Translations under genes and position numbers: made by a program
DNA from: DASSUW01 sp963803335
GTDB taxonomy: Bacteria > Actinomycetota > Thermoleophilia > Solirubrobacterales > Solirubrobacteraceae
Assembly: GCA_963803335.1 (NCBI GenBank)
Contig: CAWDME010000012.1
Location: forward strand, 806,001-870,000
Reading direction: 5' to 3'
Length of the DNA: 64,000 nt
Notes under the pieces: model-generated
The model's input: the letters and a program-made list of their open reading frames with translations, nothing else
Told to the model about the DNA's origin: nothing
The model's database searches: none
Shown: in pieces, positions 43,273 through 51,243 of the stretch
How the letters are laid out: each line of letters starts with the position of its first letter
How positions within the stretch are numbered: the stretch's first letter is position 1

Positions 43273-44162
43273 TACTGCATCGAGACTGCGTCGAGCCCTG
43301 GAGTATCGAGTGAAACCTGGTAGCCGAGCAGTCGCTCGGCCTCCTCGATGCCGCCCTGGAGGTCGCCGACCGCGTTGACCTTGGACAGGTCGACGCCGAG
43401 GGTCACGAGGGTCTGGGCGATCTCCGGCGACAGGCCCGTGATGATCACGCTCGCGCCCATCAGGCGCGACGCGTCGACCGTCTGCACGAGGTGGTTCGCC
43501 ACCGTCGAGTCGATCGTCGGGACGCCGGTGATGTCGATGACGACCACGCGCGCGCGGTTGGCGCGGATCCCGCGCAGCAGCTGCTCGGTGAGCTGGCGCG
43601 CGCGCTGGCCGTCGAGCACGCCGATGATCGGGAGGATCAGCAGGCGCTCGCGGACCTGGAGGACCGGCGTCGAGAGCTCGCGGATCGCCTCCTGCTGCTG
43701 GCGGATGACGCGCTCGCGCTCGGTGACGAAGTTGATCGCCACGGTGTTGGCGATCCGGTTCGCGGCCGGCTCGTAGACGTCGAGGACGCGGTTGAAGTCG
43801 TCCGGGTACTTCTCGAACAGCGAGCGCGCGAGCACGTCGCGCAGCAACAGCACGATGCCGAGGACCTCCTCGGTCTCGACGCCTCGCGGGATGATGCGCT
43901 CGGACAGGTTGCGCGCGTAGTCCTGCAGGGCCTCGACAGAACCGGTCTCCAGCACCTCGACGTAGTTGTCGTAGACGGACGTGGCCTCGGAGAAGATCTC
44001 CTCCTGCGTGAGGGCGGTCAGCAGCCGCGCCTCGCCGATCCGCCGCGCCCACTCCTGGCGCAGCTGGGTCCGGTTGTTGCGCAGGTGCGCAACGAGCTCG
44101 GTCAGGAGATCGGCGTTGGACTCGCGATGTCCGTCCGCGGCCGTGTCCGTCGGGTCAGCCAT
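43272..44162 (-). CDS. rsbR: Stressosome co-antagonist RsbR-like, with N-terminal sensor domain
   Basis: 296 residues: an N-terminal helical RsbRD-type sensor (about 15-150) that lacks the globin fold of RsbRA, then LSTPVLQVRERLLILPIIG linker and a C-terminal STAS domain with ITGVPTIDSTVANHL. The Thr residues in LSTPV and DSTVA correspond to the two RsbT phosphorylation sites. The ATG follows the stop of the RsbU-like gene directly (TAGATG). Detects environmental stress; the signal is not deducible. Confidence 0.92.
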   Translation of the reverse strand: MADPTDTAADGHRESNADLLTELVAHLRNNRTQLRQEWARRIGEARLLTALTQEEIFSEATSVYDNYVEVLETGSVEALQDYARNLSERIIPRGVETEEVLGIVLLLRDVLARSLFEKYPDDFNRVLDVYEPAANRIANTVAINFVTERERVIRQQQEAIRELSTPVLQVRERLLILPIIGVLDGQRARQLTEQLLRGIRANRARVVVIDITGVPTIDSTVANHLVQTVDASRLMGASVIITGLSPEIAQTLVTLGVDLSKVNAVGDLQGGIEEAERLLGYQVSLDTPGLDAVSMQ

Positions 44163-45629
44163 CTATTCCTCCGTTGCTGGGGCGCGCGACAGCATATGGA
44201 TGTGGTCGACCGGAGTCGGTCCGAGGGCGAGGATGGCCATGTCGTCCCGCAGACGGCCCTCGGAGGCGGCGAGCACCGCGGCCTCGACGCGGTCGGCCAC
44301 CGCGTCGGGCGGGAGCCCGCCGGAGCTCGACAGCAGCTCGGTCAGCTCGACGTGGCCGAACACCTCGCGGCGCCGGCGGCGGACCTCGGTGACGCCGTCG
44401 GTGTAGAGCACGAGCACATCGCCCGGCCCGAGCTCGACGGTCACGTCGTAGAGCTGCGGCTCGATGTCCGTGCCGAGCAGCGTGCCGAGACGGCCGACCG
44501 GCTCCACGAGCCCGTCCGGATGCACGACGAGCGGCAGCGGGTGGCCGCCGCAGGCGAGGTCGACGCGCATGCGCCCCTCGCGGAGCCGCAGGTGGGCGTG
44601 CGCGACGGTGCAGAAGCGACCGTCCGAGCGTTGCTCGCGCAGCGCCTTGTGCAGGAGCGCGAGCACGCCGCTCGGGCGCGCCTCGTAGGTGGCGCCGGCC
44701 CGCAGCGTGTGGCGCGCCAGCGCCGTCACCGCGGCGGCGTCGGGGCCCTTGCCCTGCACGTCGCCGATCAGCGCCGCGTAGGCGCCGCCGCCGGCTTCGT
44801 AGAGGTCGTAGAAGTCGCCGCCGAGCTCCACGCCCTCGCCCGCGGGCCGGAACCGGACGGCGGCCGAGAGGCCGGGCACGGTCGGCAGCAGCCCCGGCCG
44901 CAGCGAGCGCTGCAGCGTCTGGGCGATCGTCCGCTCGCGCTCGTAGAGCTGCGCGTTCGAGATCGCCACCGACGCGAGCTGGGCCAGCTGCGTGAGGATC
45001 GTGTCGTCACGCGCGGTGAACTCGCGGTCGCGCCGGTCGACCAGCTCGAGCACGCCGAGCTCGCGCCCGCGGGCGGTGAGCTGGACGGCGAGCCGCGCCG
45101 GGTGTGCGTGCCCGTCGGACAGGCGCGGCGGCGCCGTCGCCGTCAGCGGCCGCAGCCGCGGGTCGGGCGCGAAGATCGACACCGTGGCGCGATCGCCGCC
45201 GAGCAGCGCGCGGGCGGCTTCGGCGGTCAGCTGGAGGATCTCCTCCACCGTGAGCGAGGAGTTGAGCGCGACCGACACGTCGGCCAGCGCCCGCAGCTGC
45301 TCGACGTGCTCGTGCTCGAGGCGGGCGACCTCGCGGACCTCGCTGTAGCCGCGGTGGACGCTCTCGAAGATCGACAGGCTCTCCCGCAGGAAGTCGGCGG
45401 CCGCCTGCACGGTCGGATGCGGCGGCCTGCCGGCGCCCAGCGCGGCCTGCAGCGCCTCGTGGTGCGCCTCGGCGAGGTCGAGCACGCTCAGATGCTCCGC
45501 GACGGCCTGGCGCCCAAGGTCGTACGCCGCCCCCAGTCCGCTCTCGCCGCGATCCGCGAGGTAGGCGGCGAACGCCGTCGCGTACGACGCCGCAAGATCC
45601 GGCGCCCCGTTCGAGCGACCCTCCTTCAC
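44163..45629 (-). CDS. PP2C phosphatase with RsbU-type N-terminus and GAF domain
   Basis: 488 residues. Residues 15-85 resemble the RsbU N-terminal domain that RsbT binds (YLADRGESGLGAAYDLGRQA); a GAF domain spans about 110-245; the C-terminal SpoIIE/PP2C domain has LGGDFYDLYE, GDVQGKGPDA, ACGGHPLP and LYTDGVTE metal-site motifs. This architecture mixes RsbU and RsbP: it could answer to RsbT and also to a small-molecule or redox signal. First gene of the operon; its output would be dephosphorylation of an RsbV-type anti-anti-sigma factor, none of which is encoded here. Confidence 0.9.
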   Translation of the reverse strand: MKEGRSNGAPDLAASYATAFAAYLADRGESGLGAAYDLGRQAVAEHLSVLDLAEAHHEALQAALGAGRPPHPTVQAAADFLRESLSIFESVHRGYSEVREVARLEHEHVEQLRALADVSVALNSSLTVEEILQLTAEAARALLGGDRATVSIFAPDPRLRPLTATAPPRLSDGHAHPARLAVQLTARGRELGVLELVDRRDREFTARDDTILTQLAQLASVAISNAQLYERERTIAQTLQRSLRPGLLPTVPGLSAAVRFRPAGEGVELGGDFYDLYEAGGGAYAALIGDVQGKGPDAAAVTALARHTLRAGATYEARPSGVLALLHKALREQRSDGRFCTVAHAHLRLREGRMRVDLACGGHPLPLVVHPDGLVEPVGRLGTLLGTDIEPQLYDVTVELGPGDVLVLYTDGVTEVRRRRREVFGHVELTELLSSSGGLPPDAVADRVEAAVLAASEGRLRDDMAILALGPTPVDHIHMLSRAPATEE

Positions 45630-45654
45630 GGCGGAAAGCCTACGCGGTGCGGCG

Positions 45655-45894
45655 CTAATGGTGTGAGTGTTCCAGCGGGAGCGCGTCGATGTCGCGACGG
45701 ACGTCGCGGATCCAGCGCGCTGCGGTGACGAGGAAGATGATCGCGCCGAAGCCGACCAGCCACCACGAGATCGTGAGCGAGACGATCGTCAGCGCGAGCG
45801 CGGCCGCGTTGATCAGCGGCAGGGCGCTCGGCGCCGGCATGTGGACCTCCTCGCCGACCGGCGCGACGCCGCCGTGTTCCTCGAGCTCACTCAT
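45655..45894 (-). CDS. Small two-span membrane protein, oxidase subunit IV-like
   Basis: 79 residues: HMPAPSALPLINAAALALTI then WWLVGFGAIIFLVTAARW make two helices, with a His-rich C-terminus. The HMPxPSxxPL start matches the small subunit or C-terminal extension found with caa3-type oxidases. ATGA overlap with the 36-codon gene upstream; divergent from the caa3 operon. Likely an accessory subunit of the A2-type oxidase encoded from 46724. Confidence 0.7.
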   Translation of the reverse strand: MSELEEHGGVAPVGEEVHMPAPSALPLINAAALALTIVSLTISWWLVGFGAIIFLVTAARWIRDVRRDIDALPLEHSHH

Positions 45895-46001
45895 CCGACG
45901 TACGCGAGGGCGGCGACGAAGGTCAGGGCGAACATCAGCAGGCCGATCACCGCGACGATCAGCGCGGTGCGCAGGTTGCGGCGCGCGAGGCGACGGTCCA
46001 T
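45891..46001 (-). CDS. 36-residue single-span membrane microprotein
   Basis: Basic N-terminus MDRRLARRNLRT followed by one helix ALIVAVIGLLMFALTFVAAL. ATG 46001; its stop overlaps the next ATG (ATGA), so the tight coupling and the regular topology argue that it is real. Probably an oxidase-associated microprotein; another of equal length closes the oxidase operon at 51133. Confidence 0.6.
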   Translation of the reverse strand: MDRRLARRNLRTALIVAVIGLLMFALTFVAALAYVG

Positions 46002-46064
46002 GGCGCGGGAGTCTAGTGGTTCCGTCCGCGAGTTCGGCGCATAACCCGGTGGAGCCCGGGTCGT

Positions 46065-46131
46065 GTCTGCCGGTGCACGGCAGGCGCTCGCATACTGGTG
46101 GTACGTGTGCGCCTGCCGGGTGCCGGCAGAC
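46065..46131. promoter_or_regulatory. Paired palindromic sites in the oxidase divergent region
   Basis: Two dyad sites: CTGCCGGTGCACGGCAG (46068-46084) and CTGCCGGGTGCCGGCAG (46112-46128), each CTGCCG-N5-CGGCAG. With flanks they form a 22-bp inverted pair (46065-46086 and 46110-46131, 18 of 22 matching) around 23 bp holding CATACT. They lie between the leftward small-subunit genes and the rightward AraC gene and caa3 operon. A twin operator for one dimeric regulator is the simple reading; an RNA hairpin or a terminator is possible. Confidence 0.55.
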
Positions 46132-46260
46132 GCGGGCCGGGCCCGCCGGAATGCGTCGTACTTGCGGACGGGACCGCTCGACGGCAATGGAGTCCGAACG
46201 CGCTAACCCCAAAGAGCGCACCTTTGTGATCTATCCGGCAATACGACCCGTAGAAAGTGT
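46132..46260. other. Upstream region of the AraC-type gene
   Basis: 129 bp after the paired palindromes. Contains an A/T-richer stretch (CTTTGTGATCTATCC, 46221-46235) that may hold a promoter for the AraC-type gene, but no convincing -35/-10 pair was identified. No gene is seen. Confidence 0.3.
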
Positions 46261-46659
46261 GTGCCGACTCAACGACCCTCCACCGTGCGCCTGCGCGCAA
46301 GTCTCCTCGAAGAGGCAAACGCGATCGTCGAGCGTGAGTACGCGTCGGATCTCTCCCTCGACGACATCGCGCGTCGCGTGGCGTCCTCGCGCCGTCAGCT
46401 CCAGCGCGCCTATGCCGAGATCGGCGGGACCACGTTCCGCGATCACCTCACGCGCGTCCGCATGGACCGCGCGGCCGAGATGCTGGCCGCCCAGAGCCTG
46501 ACCGTGCGCGAGGTGGCGCACCGCGTCGGGTACCGGCAGCCCGCGCAGTTCGCCAAGGCGTTCCGCCGCCACCGCGGCGTCGCGCCGTCGGACTTCCGCG
46601 CCACCGCCAGTCCGAGCGCGTTCACGATCAGTCCGCTGGACACGCGCGCCGCGGCCTGA
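46261..46659 (+). CDS. Stand-alone AraC-type DNA-binding protein
   Basis: 132 residues consisting almost only of the AraC HTH pair: LSLDDIARRVASSRRQLQRAY (first HTH) and LTVREVAHRVGYRQPAQFAK with FRRHRGVAPSDFR (second HTH). There is no sensor domain. GTG 46261. It sits just before the caa3 operon and beside the paired palindromes, so it may control the oxidase genes, with ligand sensing absent or by a partner. Similar single-domain activators are MarA/SoxS-like. Confidence 0.87.
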   Translation: MPTQRPSTVRLRASLLEEANAIVEREYASDLSLDDIARRVASSRRQLQRAYAEIGGTTFRDHLTRVRMDRAAEMLAAQSLTVREVAHRVGYRQPAQFAKAFRRHRGVAPSDFRATASPSAFTISPLDTRAAA

Positions 46660-46723
46660 AGGGCCTCCGGCACCTCCGTCGCTGCTCTCCCGTAGGATGG
46701 CGCGTCCATGGGCGAGGAGAGCC

Positions 46724-47797
46724 ATGAGTGTGGATGAGCCGAACGCCTCGCGGGAGAGCAAGGCTCAAGTGAGGCAGATGCTGTTGATCGGGGTGATCGC
46801 CTCGGCCCTCGGCATCGCGCTGGCACTTGCGATCGACTGGTTCCCGACCCAGGCGTCGGTTCAGGGCGAGAAGATCGACACGTTGTGGGACGTGCTGCTG
46901 ATCGCGTCCGTCCCGATCTTCGTGCTGGTCGAGACCGTCGTCCTCTACAGCGCGATCAAGTTCCGGATGCGCCCGGGCGAGGAGCTCAAGGATGGCCCGC
47001 CGATCCACGGCAACACGAAGCTGGAGATCGTGTGGACTGCGATCCCGGCGATCCTCCTGGTCGGCCTCTGCACGTACGCGTACCTCGTGCTGACCGACAT
47101 CGAGAAGGCGCCCGCCGGCGAGAAGGCGCTCGACGTCCGCGTCGTCGGCGAGCAGTTCACCTGGACGTTCTTCATCAAGAACGACCAGGGCAAGGAGGTC
47201 AAGACCAACCAGCTCTACCTGCCCGAGGGTCGCCCGGTCTACTTCACGGTCCAGTCCAAGGACGTCATCCACGACTTCTGGGTGCCCGCCTTCCGCGTGA
47301 AGATCGACGCCGTGCCGGGGATCAGCACGCACCTGCGCGTAACCCCGAAGAAGGTCGGCGATTACCCGGTGGTGTGCGCCGAACTGTGCGGCCTCGGCCA
47401 TTCCACGATGCGCCAGACGGCGCACGTGGTGTCGGCCGGCGACTTCGGCAACAAGCTGCAGCAGCTCGCCCAGGGCGCCAACAAGCCCTCCGGCGGCGGT
47501 GGCGGCGGCGGCGAGGAGACCGACGGCAAGACGCTGTTCACCTCGGCCGCGAAGCCGAGCGCGTGCAGCTCCTGCCACACCCTCAAGGACGCGGGCGCGA
47601 CCGCGACGATCGGCCCGGACCTCGACAAGGTCGTCCCCCAGCTGACAGAAGCTGACATTCGCTCGTCGATCAAGACGCCGGATGCCAAAATCACCGAAGG
47701 CTTCCAGCCGGGCATCATGCCCGACTTCGGTGCGAGCCTCTCGGACGCGCAGATCAATGCGCTGGTGAAGTATCTGAAGGAGGTAGCAGGCAAGTGA
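46724..47797 (+). CDS. ctaC: Cytochrome c oxidase subunit II fused to cytochrome c (caa3 type)
   Basis: 357 residues: two N-terminal helices, CuA domain with IHDFWVPAF (His) and CAELCGLGHSTM, a Gly-rich linker (about 255-266) and a C-terminal cytochrome c with CSSCH near 284 and IMPDF Met. This fusion defines caa3 oxidases, where subunit II itself carries the electron-donating haem. ATG 46724 follows GAGGAGA; the GTG/ATG codons further up are less likely. Overlaps subunit I by GTGA. Confidence 0.95.
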   Translation: MSVDEPNASRESKAQVRQMLLIGVIASALGIALALAIDWFPTQASVQGEKIDTLWDVLLIASVPIFVLVETVVLYSAIKFRMRPGEELKDGPPIHGNTKLEIVWTAIPAILLVGLCTYAYLVLTDIEKAPAGEKALDVRVVGEQFTWTFFIKNDQGKEVKTNQLYLPEGRPVYFTVQSKDVIHDFWVPAFRVKIDAVPGISTHLRVTPKKVGDYPVVCAELCGLGHSTMRQTAHVVSAGDFGNKLQQLAQGANKPSGGGGGGGEETDGKTLFTSAAKPSACSSCHTLKDAGATATIGPDLDKVVPQLTEADIRSSIKTPDAKITEGFQPGIMPDFGASLSDAQINALVKYLKEVAGK

Positions 47798-49716
47798 GCA
47801 GGGTGCGAGCCCCAGGACTACTGCGCGGAGGCGTCTTCTTCGTCCTCGGCGTGCTGTTCGCCGCCGGCCTGGTGCTGCTGGTGCGTGCGCTCTACGGCTT
47901 CCCGAGCTTCGAAGGCGGGATGACCACGAAGGCGCAGAACGGCATCCTGCTGGCGTCGCTGTTCGCCGGCCCCCTCTTCTTCCTCGTCGGCATCGGCGCC
48001 TTCGACTACTGGTTCTACTACTTCTCGGGGCGTCCGACCCGGCCCGAGGATCACTCGGGTCACGGCGCCTACTCGTGGCGCGACTACTTCCGCGTCAACA
48101 CCGATCACAAGGTGATCGGGATCCAGTACGTCGTCACCTCGTTCTTCTTCATGCTGGTCGGCGGGCTGCTGGCGATGGTGGTGCGGGCGGAGCTCGCCGC
48201 GCCGGGCATGCAGTTCGTGGACTCGAACGCCTACAACGGCCTGTTCAGCGTCCACGCGTCGCTGATGATCTTCCTGTTCATCATCCCGGTGTTCGCCGGG
48301 CTGGCGAACTTCGTGCTGCCGCTGATGATCGGCGCGCCCGACATGGCGTTCCCGCGGCTGAACGCCCTGTCGTACTGGCTGCTGCCGATCGCCGGCCTGA
48401 TGATGATGGCGTCGTTCCTGGCCCCCGGCGGCTCGTTCGCCACCGGCTGGACCGCGTACTCGCCGCTGTCGACCGACGTGCCGATCGGGCAGATGTTCTT
48501 CTCGATCGGCGTGCAGTTCGCGGGCGCGTCGTCGATCGCCACCGCGCTGAACTTCCTCGTGACGATCGTCACGATGCGCGCTCCCGGCATGTCCTTCTGG
48601 CGCATGCCGCTGCTCGTATGGGCGAACTTCTCGACGTCGCTGCTGGTCGTGATCGCCACGCCGTTCATCGCCGCGTCGCAGTTCTTCGTCCTCTTCGACT
48701 ACGCGCTCGGCTTCAACTTCTTCAACGCGTCGAAGTTCGGCGACGTGCTGATGTACCAGCACGTCTTCTGGTTCTACTCGCACCCGGCCGTCTACATCAT
48801 GATGCTGCCGGGCTTCGGGATCATCTCCGAGGTCCTCTCCGTGAAGGCGCGCAAGCCCATCTTCGGCTACCGGATGATGGCCTTCTCGCTGCTCGCCATC
48901 GTGCTGCTCGGCTTCACGGTGTGGGCGCACCACATGTTCGTGTCCGGCATGCAGAGCTGGATCCGGATCCCGATGATGGTCACGACGGCGATCATCGCCG
49001 TCCCGACCGGCATCAAGATCTTCTCGTGGCTGGCGACGCTGTGGCGCGGCGTGATCCACCTCGACACGCCGATGCTGTTCGCGCTCGGGTTCCTGACGAT
49101 GTTCACGCTCGGCGGGATCTCCGGCGTGATGCTCGCGATGGTGCCGTTGACCATCCACGTGAGCGACACCTACTTCATCGTCGCCCACATCCACTACGTG
49201 CTGTTCGGCGGCTCGCTGTTCACGATCTACGCCGGCGTCTACTACTGGTTCCCGAAGATGACCGGCCGGATGTTCGACGAGAGTCTCGGCAAGCTGCACT
49301 TCTGGATGACGTTCATCTTCTTCAACGCGACGTTCGCCCCGATGCACCTGATCGGCGTGCAGGGGATGCCGCGCCGGGTCGCCGACTATCCGGAGCAGTT
49401 CGCCGGCTGGAACCTGTTCATCTCGCTGAGCTCGTTCGTCCTCGGCCTGTCGACGCTCGTGTTCGTCTACAACATGGTCGCGTCGTGGCGCGGCGGGGCC
49501 CGCGCGCCGGCCAACCCGTGGCGCGGCCTCACGCTCGAGTGGCAGGTCTCCTCGCCGCCGCCGGTGTTCAACTTCGACCGCGTGCCGACGGTCGTCGGCG
49601 GGCCGTACGAGTACGGCGTGCCGGGCGCCGTGCACGGCATCTTCCAGCCGCCAGCGGTCGCGCGCGAGAAACAGCCAGCCGGAGCCTCGGCTGAAGAGAG
49701 GGAGAGCGAGTCGTGA
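47794..49716 (+). CDS. ctaD: Cytochrome c oxidase subunit I, A2 (caa3) type
   Basis: 640 residues, with two extra N-terminal helices before the core. Active site: FSVHASLM, YSHPAVY (Tyr328-Ser329 replacing the channel Glu, the A2 hallmark), WAHHMF, AHIHY. Entry Asp in GAPDMAFPR and K-channel PTGIK are kept, so pumping is expected. GTG 47794. C-terminal tail is Pro/Glu-rich. Followed by a UspA-like gene through GTGA. Confidence 0.96.
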   Translation: MSRVRAPGLLRGGVFFVLGVLFAAGLVLLVRALYGFPSFEGGMTTKAQNGILLASLFAGPLFFLVGIGAFDYWFYYFSGRPTRPEDHSGHGAYSWRDYFRVNTDHKVIGIQYVVTSFFFMLVGGLLAMVVRAELAAPGMQFVDSNAYNGLFSVHASLMIFLFIIPVFAGLANFVLPLMIGAPDMAFPRLNALSYWLLPIAGLMMMASFLAPGGSFATGWTAYSPLSTDVPIGQMFFSIGVQFAGASSIATALNFLVTIVTMRAPGMSFWRMPLLVWANFSTSLLVVIATPFIAASQFFVLFDYALGFNFFNASKFGDVLMYQHVFWFYSHPAVYIMMLPGFGIISEVLSVKARKPIFGYRMMAFSLLAIVLLGFTVWAHHMFVSGMQSWIRIPMMVTTAIIAVPTGIKIFSWLATLWRGVIHLDTPMLFALGFLTMFTLGGISGVMLAMVPLTIHVSDTYFIVAHIHYVLFGGSLFTIYAGVYYWFPKMTGRMFDESLGKLHFWMTFIFFNATFAPMHLIGVQGMPRRVADYPEQFAGWNLFISLSSFVLGLSTLVFVYNMVASWRGGARAPANPWRGLTLEWQVSSPPPVFNFDRVPTVVGGPYEYGVPGAVHGIFQPPAVAREKQPAGASAEERESES

Positions 49717-50528
49717 CGAAGATCCTGGTGCTCGCGAACGAGACGATCGGGGGCCGGAACCTGATCGAGAAGGTCCAGGAGCGCTCGGGTGACGGTGTCG
49801 AGTACTTCGTCGTCGTGCCGCAGGCCAAGCCGCGCCGCGGGAACGTCGTCTACGACGAGGCGGTGCGCGACATGGCGCAGGTCCGCGTGGACCTGATGCT
49901 GGCGTTCATGCGCGACAACGGCATCAAGGGCGGCGGCGAGGTCGGCGATCCCGACCCGTTCCTGGCGGCGACAGACGCGGTGGCCGCCGAGGGCATCGAC
50001 GAGATCATCGTCTCCACCCTCCCGGCCGAGACGTCGGGCTGGCTCAAGCGCGACCTGCCCGAGCGCCTGCGCGAGGAGACCGGAGTGCCGGTCGACCACG
50101 TGGTCTCCGACGTCGTGGGCGAGGGCCTGCCGTTCGACGTCACGCTGGTGGCGGCCAACGTCACCGTGGCGTCCGACGAGCTGCACAGCCGGCTCAAGCA
50201 GCTCGCCGACGAGAGCCCGCACCGCTTCATCGTCGTCGTGCCCCAGGAGCACGTGCAGGGCCATGCCGTCGAGGAGGCGCGCGAGCGGCTCGGGCAACTG
50301 CTGAGGTCGCTGCGCTCCGAGGGCATCGTCGCCGCGGGCATGATCGGCGACCCGGACCCGTACACGGCGATCATGAACGCCGTCGACTACTTCTACATCT
50401 CGGAGATCGTCATCTCGACGCTGCCCGAGACGAGCTCGAAGTGGGTGGCCGACAAGCTCGTCGACCGTGTGCAGAGCGCGGCGAACAAGCCGGTCGAGCA
50501 CATCGAGTCCTCGGGCGTGGCCGCCTGA
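49713..50528 (+). CDS. Tandem UspA-like protein inside the caa3 operon
   Basis: 271 residues that divide into two similar halves (about 1-125 and 140-265). Both contain a GDPDP turn, an IVxSTLP strand and a closing PVxHV/PVEHI. The pattern resembles the universal-stress fold, but the nucleotide-binding G-x-x-G-x-x-x-x-x-G(S/T) is not seen. GTG 49713 overlaps the subunit I stop and the subunit III ATG overlaps its stop. Cytoplasmic; a sensor or stability factor for the oxidase is possible. Confidence 0.75.
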   Translation: MTKILVLANETIGGRNLIEKVQERSGDGVEYFVVVPQAKPRRGNVVYDEAVRDMAQVRVDLMLAFMRDNGIKGGGEVGDPDPFLAATDAVAAEGIDEIIVSTLPAETSGWLKRDLPERLREETGVPVDHVVSDVVGEGLPFDVTLVAANVTVASDELHSRLKQLADESPHRFIVVVPQEHVQGHAVEEARERLGQLLRSLRSEGIVAAGMIGDPDPYTAIMNAVDYFYISEIVISTLPETSSKWVADKLVDRVQSAANKPVEHIESSGVAA

Positions 50529-51136
50529 TGGAAGCCGCGGCCCTCGAGCACGGGCATCACGAGCACCACGGGCCGCCCGAGGCCCACCGGTCCTCGCGGG
50601 TCGACCACCGGACCCTCGGGATGCTGCTTTTCATCATCTCGGAGATCATGGTCTTCGGGGCCTTCTTCACGGCCTATTTCTTCATCCGGGTCGTAGGCAA
50701 GGCCCCGTGGCCGGCCGAGGACACCGAGCTGCCGAAGCTGATCGCCGGTGTGAACACCGCAGTGCTGGTGTCCTCCTCGTTCACGATGCACTGGGCGCTC
50801 GAGAGCATCAAGTCGAACAACCGCTTCGGCCTGAAGGCGGCCATGGTGTCGACGTTCGGCCTCGGCGCCACCTTCCTGTTCGTGCAGATCAACGAGTACG
50901 TGCACATCGGCTTCTCGCCGCAGGACCACGCGCAGGGCACGATCTTCTACGGGCTCACCGGCCTCCACGGGGCGCACGTCTTCATCGGCCTCACGCTGCT
51001 GCTGATGGTCACCATCCGCGCGTTCCGGGGCCACTTCTCGGCCGCCGAGCACCACGGCGTGGAGGTGCCGGGCATCTACTGGCACTTCGTCGATGTCATG
51101 TGGCTGGTCGTGTACACGACCGTCTACATCCTGTGA
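50528..51136 (+). CDS. ctaE: Cytochrome c oxidase subunit III
   Basis: 202 residues, five helices as in bacterial caa3 forms: LLFIISEIMVFGAFFTAYF, the conserved Glu in FVQINEYVHIGF, GLHGAHVFIGL and YWHFVDVMWLVVYTTVY. The N-terminus is His-rich (EHGHHEHHGPPEAH), a possible metal-binding patch. ATG 50528 overlaps the UspA-like stop. It is the only subunit III gene in the window, linked to the A2 enzyme. Confidence 0.94.
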   Translation: MEAAALEHGHHEHHGPPEAHRSSRVDHRTLGMLLFIISEIMVFGAFFTAYFFIRVVGKAPWPAEDTELPKLIAGVNTAVLVSSSFTMHWALESIKSNNRFGLKAAMVSTFGLGATFLFVQINEYVHIGFSPQDHAQGTIFYGLTGLHGAHVFIGLTLLLMVTIRAFRGHFSAAEHHGVEVPGIYWHFVDVMWLVVYTTVYIL

Positions 51137-51243
51137 TCAACCCGCTGCGGTCCGAGCGCGAGGCGTTCCGCGTACTTCTCTACGTGCTCGCGGTGGCGGC
51201 GGCGGTGATCGTGCTGGTGCTGGTGATCCGCGCGCTCACTTGA
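51133..51243 (+). CDS. 36-residue single-span membrane microprotein, end of caa3 operon
   Basis: GTG 51133 overlaps the subunit III stop (GTGA). The product has a basic start (MINPLRSEREAFR) and one helix (VLLYVLAVAAAVIVLVLVI). Same length and topology as the microprotein at 45891, but different sequence. Probably a subunit IV-like stabiliser. The stop overlaps the convergent lipoprotein gene by 8 bp. Confidence 0.65.
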   Translation: MINPLRSEREAFRVLLYVLAVAAAVIVLVLVIRALT

